From contig CM044959.1 of the NCBI GenBank assembly GCA_024516035.1, positions 23,604,324 to 23,668,323 on the forward strand: a stretch of DNA of 64,000 nucleotides, in the 5' to 3' direction. The DNA is from Bactericera cockerelli (taxonomy: Eukaryota; Arthropoda; Insecta; Hemiptera; Triozidae). The notes under the pieces are model-generated. The model saw only the letters and a program-made list of their open reading frames with translations. It did not search any database and was not told where the DNA came from. A program made the translations under genes and the position numbers. Positions 58,570 through 64,000 of this stretch are shown here, piece after piece; the stretch's first letter is position 1; the number at the start of each line of letters is the position of its first letter.

Positions 58570-58819
58570 AGCCAGCGTCGAGGCATGTTGAATACACGGT
58601 TCCTCAGAACACCGAAGTTAAGCGACATCCAGCGAGTTAAGACTTGGATGGGTGACCATTCAAATTCAATTTCGTGACGCTGGCTTTCCCGGCCCCACTC
58701 AGGCTGTGAGGTCAATGTGAGTACAGTTTTGAGTTACCTGCGAATGGAGGTAAAACCCCCTAGTGATATGACCATGCAGTTGAAAGCGACGTAAACCCAC
58801 TTAAAAAAAAAAAAAAAAA
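58570..58819 (+). mobile_element. 5S rRNA-derived SINE, slightly degraded
   Basis: Same family as 775-1037 but with many one- to two-base deletions (for example CACGGTTCC and GGCTGTGAGG), ending in an A-run at 58802-58819. Flanks GCCATTTTAGA and GCATTTTGAA suggest an eroded TSD. Confidence 0.9.
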
Positions 58820-58831
58820 GCATTTTGAAAC

Positions 58832-58955
58832 TTCTGGTGCGCATGTGTTGACCCAGCACATAAATCAAAGTATGTGTCGCTCTTGCCCATCAGGAGGAGG
58901 CATCTAAGGATGGGCAGTTGGTAAGCTACAGTAACACGACACGCGTCTAAATCAA
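58832..58955 (+). mobile_element. tRNA-derived SINE body fragment, degenerate
   Basis: GTGCGCATGTGTTGACCCAG, CGCTCTTGCCCATCAGG and AAGGATGGGCAG match the Gly-like SINE body. It follows the 5S SINE at 58570-58819 directly. Confidence 0.6.
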
Positions 58956-60055
58956 AGAGGATCAGATGTCATTCAATGATCTCTCGCGCATGTTGTAAAA
59001 AGAGTCCTACAGATAACTATGACAAACTGAACAATTTATGCAAACACAATACATCCAACTTTCCACAAGCTGATGAGTACAATATTACATCATTGTTCCA
59101 TAATATCCAACAATACGCTCATTGTGAGTATCAGATGTATTTGAACATATAAATATCATGTTACAAATATAATATGCATATTATTAGATATAGATACACA
59201 ATTACTTGTGTTTTACATAGCTACATATTATTAACAGCGTGATCCGAAACGTTTTCAGTTGAAACATGTACAGAGAGGGACATAATTATTTTTTCTTTAG
59301 GAACTTAAGAGATACCTGAAGATTAAAAAGATATAGCGTAAGAAAGGTTTACTTTAGCTATGCAAAGGATTTTGACAAATTAGCAATAAAATGACAAGAT
59401 TATTTCGTAAAGGAAATGTATTATTTTTTGTTCTTGTATTTTTTTCAGCCCAAGTTATGAGACTTCATTAAAAGTCTCCTATACAAAGGTTGGTAGTAGA
59501 CATTTACTCAGACAATCACATGCTGATTGAAGAATCGCCTATCTAATGATGACTCATATTATAATACACACTGTATTTTATGTAAGTGAATATCTTAATG
59601 TACAATAAACATATCCCAACAAACGTAAGTATAGATATTGAAACACCCATTACAAGAAGAATAAAATGATGATTCGTCATTTATCATTATCATGCGCGTT
59701 TTTCTATTATTTTATATAATAGTATAATAAAGAAGAGCTTCCATTGGACTATTATTTTATGCAAGACAAGTCTGCTATATTTCTTCTCAGCATCCAGGAA
59801 ATATCTAGTTAGACATCAAGTGGACGAGATAGGGGAGGAAGTGGAGAAGAATAGAGTTGAGACTGTTGAGAGTACAATGCACTGGTCAATACAGTCAAAC
59901 ATCTAGTTCTAACTATAGTCGAACTGGACATACGAGAACAATTTTCAGGTCAAGGAAAAATAACCTTTTTTTAAGAGGACCTGGATATAGGAAGAAAAAA
60001 TTCCGTCCCTTGAGTACTCTTATATCCAGTTGACTGTATAGACTCATCCACCTCA

Positions 60056-60780
60056 TGTTCCGCTTTACTCCTCAAAGAAAGATTTTGTTTGAAAACACTG
60101 CCAATTTGGACACATATCCTCGTGATTGCTTCACATTGTAACACTGCCAATTTGAGATTTATAGAAATTACTGTATCTCCAAAACGGCTCAACGATTCTT
60201 TAAATTTGTTTATATGGTAGAATATCGTTTTTTCCATTTAAATTAACAAAAATTCTGTATCGCAAAGTCGTGTCCTTATTTTTTTACTTTTGTCCAAATT
60301 TCGGATTTTCTTAAATATCAAGTCAATTAATAATTTAAAAATAATATAAATAACTATGTTAAACAATAATATGCATATTCTACCAAAATTTCACGAAATC
60401 GGGGTACGTTCACGAGATATAAGCGTTTAAGTAAAAAGTAGTGGTCAGGCGCATGGTCTCTTCACCCAACCGCTGTATGAATTCCAATGAATTAAATGGG
60501 ACATCACAGAATGTCTCCTAGATGTGTGCAAATTTCATCAAATCGGTCGAGTAGTTTCCGAGATTTGCGCGTTACAAGGAATCGTTTTACAGACGACAGA
60601 CAGACAGACAGACAGACAGACAACAGACAGACAGACCGACAGACGGACACAAAACCAAATTTACTCATAGGTTATGAAACGTCCAAAATATGAAAAAATT
60701 GAAATCGGAGCAAAAAAATATTTTTTTTTACAAAAACGAACACAATACTTCCGATTCTAATATTAGAAATTTCTCGGAAG
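60056..60780 (+). mobile_element. Dispersed repeat shared with 26260-26520
   Basis: CCTCGTGATTGCTTCACATT, later GTTATGAAACGTCCAAAATA, TTGAAATCGGAGCAAAAAAA and ATACTTCCGATTCTAATATT, then AGAAATTTCTCGG, recur with few changes at 26265-26518. Short pieces are at 18570-18600 and 16010-16145. It is probably a retroposon 3' end; class is unproven. Confidence 0.6.
60591..60652. repeat. CAGA microsatellite inside a dispersed repeat
   Basis: (CAGA)n with interruptions follows AGTAGTTTCCGAGATTTGCG, a phrase common at the 3' end of insect retroposons. Confidence 0.85.
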
Positions 60781-60865
60781 TTAAATGCACCACATAACCA
60801 TATTAATGTTACCCAAAACAAGTACCTAAAGGATCAAAGGAACCTACCAAGGAACCAAGTCTGTC

Positions 60866-60965
60866 CCGGTAGCTCAGTGTAGGACAAAATTTACGTCTTA
60901 GCTTACTGCTAGAATAATGGAACTATACCTATCGGTAGTATAATAAGGCGATATCATTATTATTG
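60866..60965 (+). mobile_element. tRNA-derived SINE fragment (family of 23697-23915)
   Basis: TGTCCCGGTAGCTCAGTGTA is followed directly by ACGTCTTAGCTTACTGCTAG and TATAATAAGGCGATATC; most of the tRNA-like head is deleted. Confidence 0.65.
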
Positions 60966-62639
60966 AGCAGTATACAATGTAGTATCATTTGTTCGATCTG
61001 CGGTGTATTACATAATGCAAATACCAGGTAAGTATACATGTATAGCAGTATTACTGAATATTAAAGAGATATGTGATAGAAAAAATAAGAAAACGATTCA
61101 CTTAAGAGGAAACTCATTCAAGATTCAACCCTTGAGATCTTAGCATTAGAAAGCTATTCAAAAGCTGTGAGATATCCACATGAAAAGTATCAACATATAA
61201 ATGATTTTATTTACTTATAAATATAGGAGACAAACACAAGATATACTCATCTTTATGTTTTGCATGAGTTATTTGAATAATTTTCTTGTCAACATGTTGG
61301 GTTTTTTTTACTATGATGTGAAATGTGACTTTCAGACGAGCTACAGAGTGTTAAAAAGTTACGAAACGTTCTTAGGTATTTTAATGAATGCTTTGTATCC
61401 ATCTTGTTCATCTCATAAATAACGTGCATTGCGTGAATTAAAGGCATGTATTGGACATCTAATTTATTATCTAATTTCACCATAGAGTAATATTACTTTG
61501 AGATGTGGTGGTAGGGTTAGTAGAAAATGGTTTGAGCCTTAAAATAATTTAGTGCAATTTACTGGGACTTGAGAGTCTATTATTGGCAATTAATTGAAGT
61601 TTAGTGATGTGCTTCAGTTCAATGAGCTTCTGATATTTTACTAACATAAGAGTAAAAATTGAGAAGAATTGCCAGGTGGTAACTAATTTTGACATCGTCT
61701 ATAAGTATTTTTAGTCTTGTAAATTTGGTACGTATCACTAAGTAGGGACTCACCACTTAGGATGTCCGGTTCAATTCTTGTAATGGTATCTGATTTTTTA
61801 TTGCCTTTTCTTAACTTCGAAATATAATTCAACAAGACAAAGTTAGTATTCATTGGGGCGCAACGGTTTCACTGCCAAGCTTCCAAAAGCGGAAACCATT
61901 GCAAGAGATGGCAAATCTTCAAAGTGGCGTGGCACAGGGGTTCAGCAAGGAAGTAAATTACCAGTATGATGCTGCCAATCCCTACGGTGTCATTCTTAAC
62001 TTTTGTTTTACACAGCTAGGGAAAAGTTTTCTTTTTTTATTTCAAAATGATAATAAACACGATAAACAAAAAATGTAGTTGTCATATTCCTGTGATATTT
62101 GAAGGGTACCTGGAACATCATACAAAACTGTGAGATATATTATGCATAAGTAGGTAGCTCAGCTAGACGGAGAATATACCATGATTGATATTCTTGCCCG
62201 CCCTCTTTTCAGATAATATCCAGAATTTTTTATGATCCTGACTTGCCTGTTGGGACACATTAAACATTCATAAGGCGGAGGGATTTGTAGGGATTTTGTT
62301 CGCAAAGGAAATATTGCTCCTTTCTTGAATTCTGGGAAGAAGATCTCGAGAATATGCATGAAAATTTCATGCGAAGGATAGACATCGCACGATTTCAATG
62401 GAAGAAAATAAAATACCTCGGCAAGTTATACAAAGAATTCTGACGTAAAAGTAACGTGGGTCGAAAATTACTGATTTTACATTTTTTTAAGACAATTTGG
62501 ACACTAACGTTCGCTGTGGGGACAGGTGAATAACCTAGTTCCCACTAGAGTAATCAAGTTCAGCTATGTTTAGTATGGCTCCCAACACTTTTCTGGATGC
62601 TGCAGTCTTCTTCTAAATCTTGGAAGTATCCTACCTACA

Positions 62640-63480
62640 ACCAAACGACTCAAACCCATGGGTACAATTAGTGAACAGGTACGATTTTTTTTTTTCAAAT
62701 GTAACATAAGCCAGTTAACTTTTACATTAATTTCTTTGAGAATACTCAAAAAGCGTTTAGTGTACCTCGACGCAGATAATCCACGCGATAGCTTCGAGGA
62801 GCAATAGTTTCATGGTTTTGGGGAAAGTTAGGGTTGCAAGTCTTCTGCTTTAGAATCGCTCGAGTATGTCAGATATACATAAATTATTCAGATTTCTAGT
62901 GGAGCCCTCCTTCATTCATAAAATATAACCTATTTCATAAACTATAACCTATTTCATAAACTATAACCTATTTCATAAACTATAACCAATTTCATAAATA
63001 ACCATTTCCATAGAGTAATCAATTCATCTAGCTATTTTACTATGACCTTCCATAACACTTTCTATTTCATCATCCTTTTTTAACTTGGAGTATACTACTT
63101 CAACAAACTATAAACCTCAGGTGTCCCATTTGTGAGCAGGCGATTTTCTTTTTAAAGTAACATAATCGTTCTTTTCAATGAATTTTTTGAGAATCTCGAA
63201 AAAGCGTCTTATTGCACATCTGACGAGAAAATCCACGCCAATAGCCTCGAGGACCAGTAGTTTGGGTGTATTGGAGAAAGTGAGTTGTTGGAAGTCTTTG
63301 ACTGTAAAATCGCTATATGTCAAAATATACATAAACTTATCTATTTCTACAGACTCCTTCATTCATAAACTATAACCTATTTCATAAACTATAACCTATT
63401 TCATTAAACTATAACCTATTTCATAAACTATAACCTATTTCATAAACTATTACCTATTTCATAAACTAGAAAGTGGTGTA
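62640..63480. repeat. Degenerate tandem duplication, each copy ending in an 18-19-bp minisatellite
   Basis: Segments about 62640-62920 and 63100-63365 align throughout, for example ATAATCCACGCGATAGCTTC against AAAATCCACGCCAATAGCCT and GAGAATACTCAAAAAGCG against GAGAATCTCGAAAAAGCG. Each is followed by repeats of CTATAACCTATTTCATAAA (62925-63000 and 63364-63475). On the minus strand the second copy keeps an 81-codon frame with PKLLVLEAIGVDFLVRCA and RRFFEILKKFIEKN; the first copy has stops. The protein family is not recognised; it could be an exon remnant of a gene or of a repeat. Confidence 0.7.
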
Positions 63481-64000
63481 CCTCCACCAGCCTCATCGTC
63501 ACTGCCAGTTCAACTTCTCGTCAGAATGCTCATAACCTTTAAAACCTGAACAGAGTTGGGAGCCTCAAGTCAGAAAGAATAACAATTTTCAGACCAGGTT
63601 ATTATTATTATAACATTTGATAGTAAGACATAAATTTTAAATGATATTACTACTACAGACCATGAAAGTTAATTTAATCTAATAATAGAACGTCATGTTA
63701 GATGATAAGACGGATTCATCCACTAAAATGTAAAATTTTGTTTCAATTACAATAAAGAACCATAAAATTAATTTATATAATAAATAAAAACATAAAATAA
63801 TACGGAGTATACAAAAGAAAATGTTGTCCCATTAAAAGGGCAAAAACCCTGCATTTTGATGGGGCTAAGCTACGGCGATCTTTCCCACCCAACCCTTATC
63901 TACAATCTTGCATCATTATTAACAAAACCCACACAAATACAAGCAATAAAACTTTTTGATTGTACATAAAGTATACGTACATGAAACTTCTTATAGATTA

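Larger units (their letters stand above)
47640..64000. other. Ddr 5' intron or upstream region
   Basis: No Ddr exon was recognised here. It holds the retroelement remnants, SINEs and tandem repeats listed separately. Tracts 58000-58210 (pyrimidine-rich) and 48100-49100 (A-rich) are low complexity. The remaining sequence is AT-rich without visible function. Confidence 0.5.

Overview
This is a 64-kb piece of an AT-rich insect genome. It looks hemipteran, possibly a planthopper; that guess rests only on repeat style and intron size. Evidence for an animal genome: GT-AG split exons in compatible phases, 5S-rRNA- and tRNA-derived SINEs with target-site duplications (TSDs), Jockey-type non-LTR remnants, foldback elements and minisatellites. 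There is no operon structure, rRNA gene or CRISPR array.

The backbone is one long minus-strand gene for a discoidin-domain receptor tyrosine kinase (DDR1/DDR2 family, collagen receptors). Reading right to left, I see nine clear coding exons: 44354-44126 and 26730-26583 (discoidin domain), 16358-16194, 14867-14747 and 10192-9973 (discoidin-like domain), 5394-5287 (extracellular stalk), 4303-4063 (transmembrane), and 1384-1197 and 271-78 (cytoplasmic juxtamembrane). All phases agree except at the 14747/10192 junction. There a 13-nt microexon at 12791-12779 restores the frame and gives exactly the spacing of vertebrate DDR. The signal peptide and start of the discoidin domain lie upstream of the window (beyond 64000) or were not recognised. 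The kinase domain lies beyond position 1.

One independent gene sits inside the 5' intron of the receptor on the same strand: an intronless 196-codon HMG-box, protamine-like chromatin protein (46077-45487) with its own AATAAA. A weaker candidate is a plus-strand exon at 37671-37826 that could encode a secreted peptide with an internal splice donor.

The rest is intron filled with repeats. 1-16 kb: 5S-derived SINEs and a SINE nested in a transposon with 47-bp inverted ends. 16-26 kb: mostly unique AT-rich DNA with SINE heads. 26.8-28.5 kb: a 52-unit, 30-bp minisatellite split by a SINE. 33-42 kb: a cluster of long, near-perfect inverted repeats (51-bp, 121-bp, about 264-bp and about 800-bp arms). 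46-52 kb: broken retroelement ends. 58-64 kb: SINEs, a CAGA microsatellite and a degenerate tandem duplication with 18-19-bp minisatellites.
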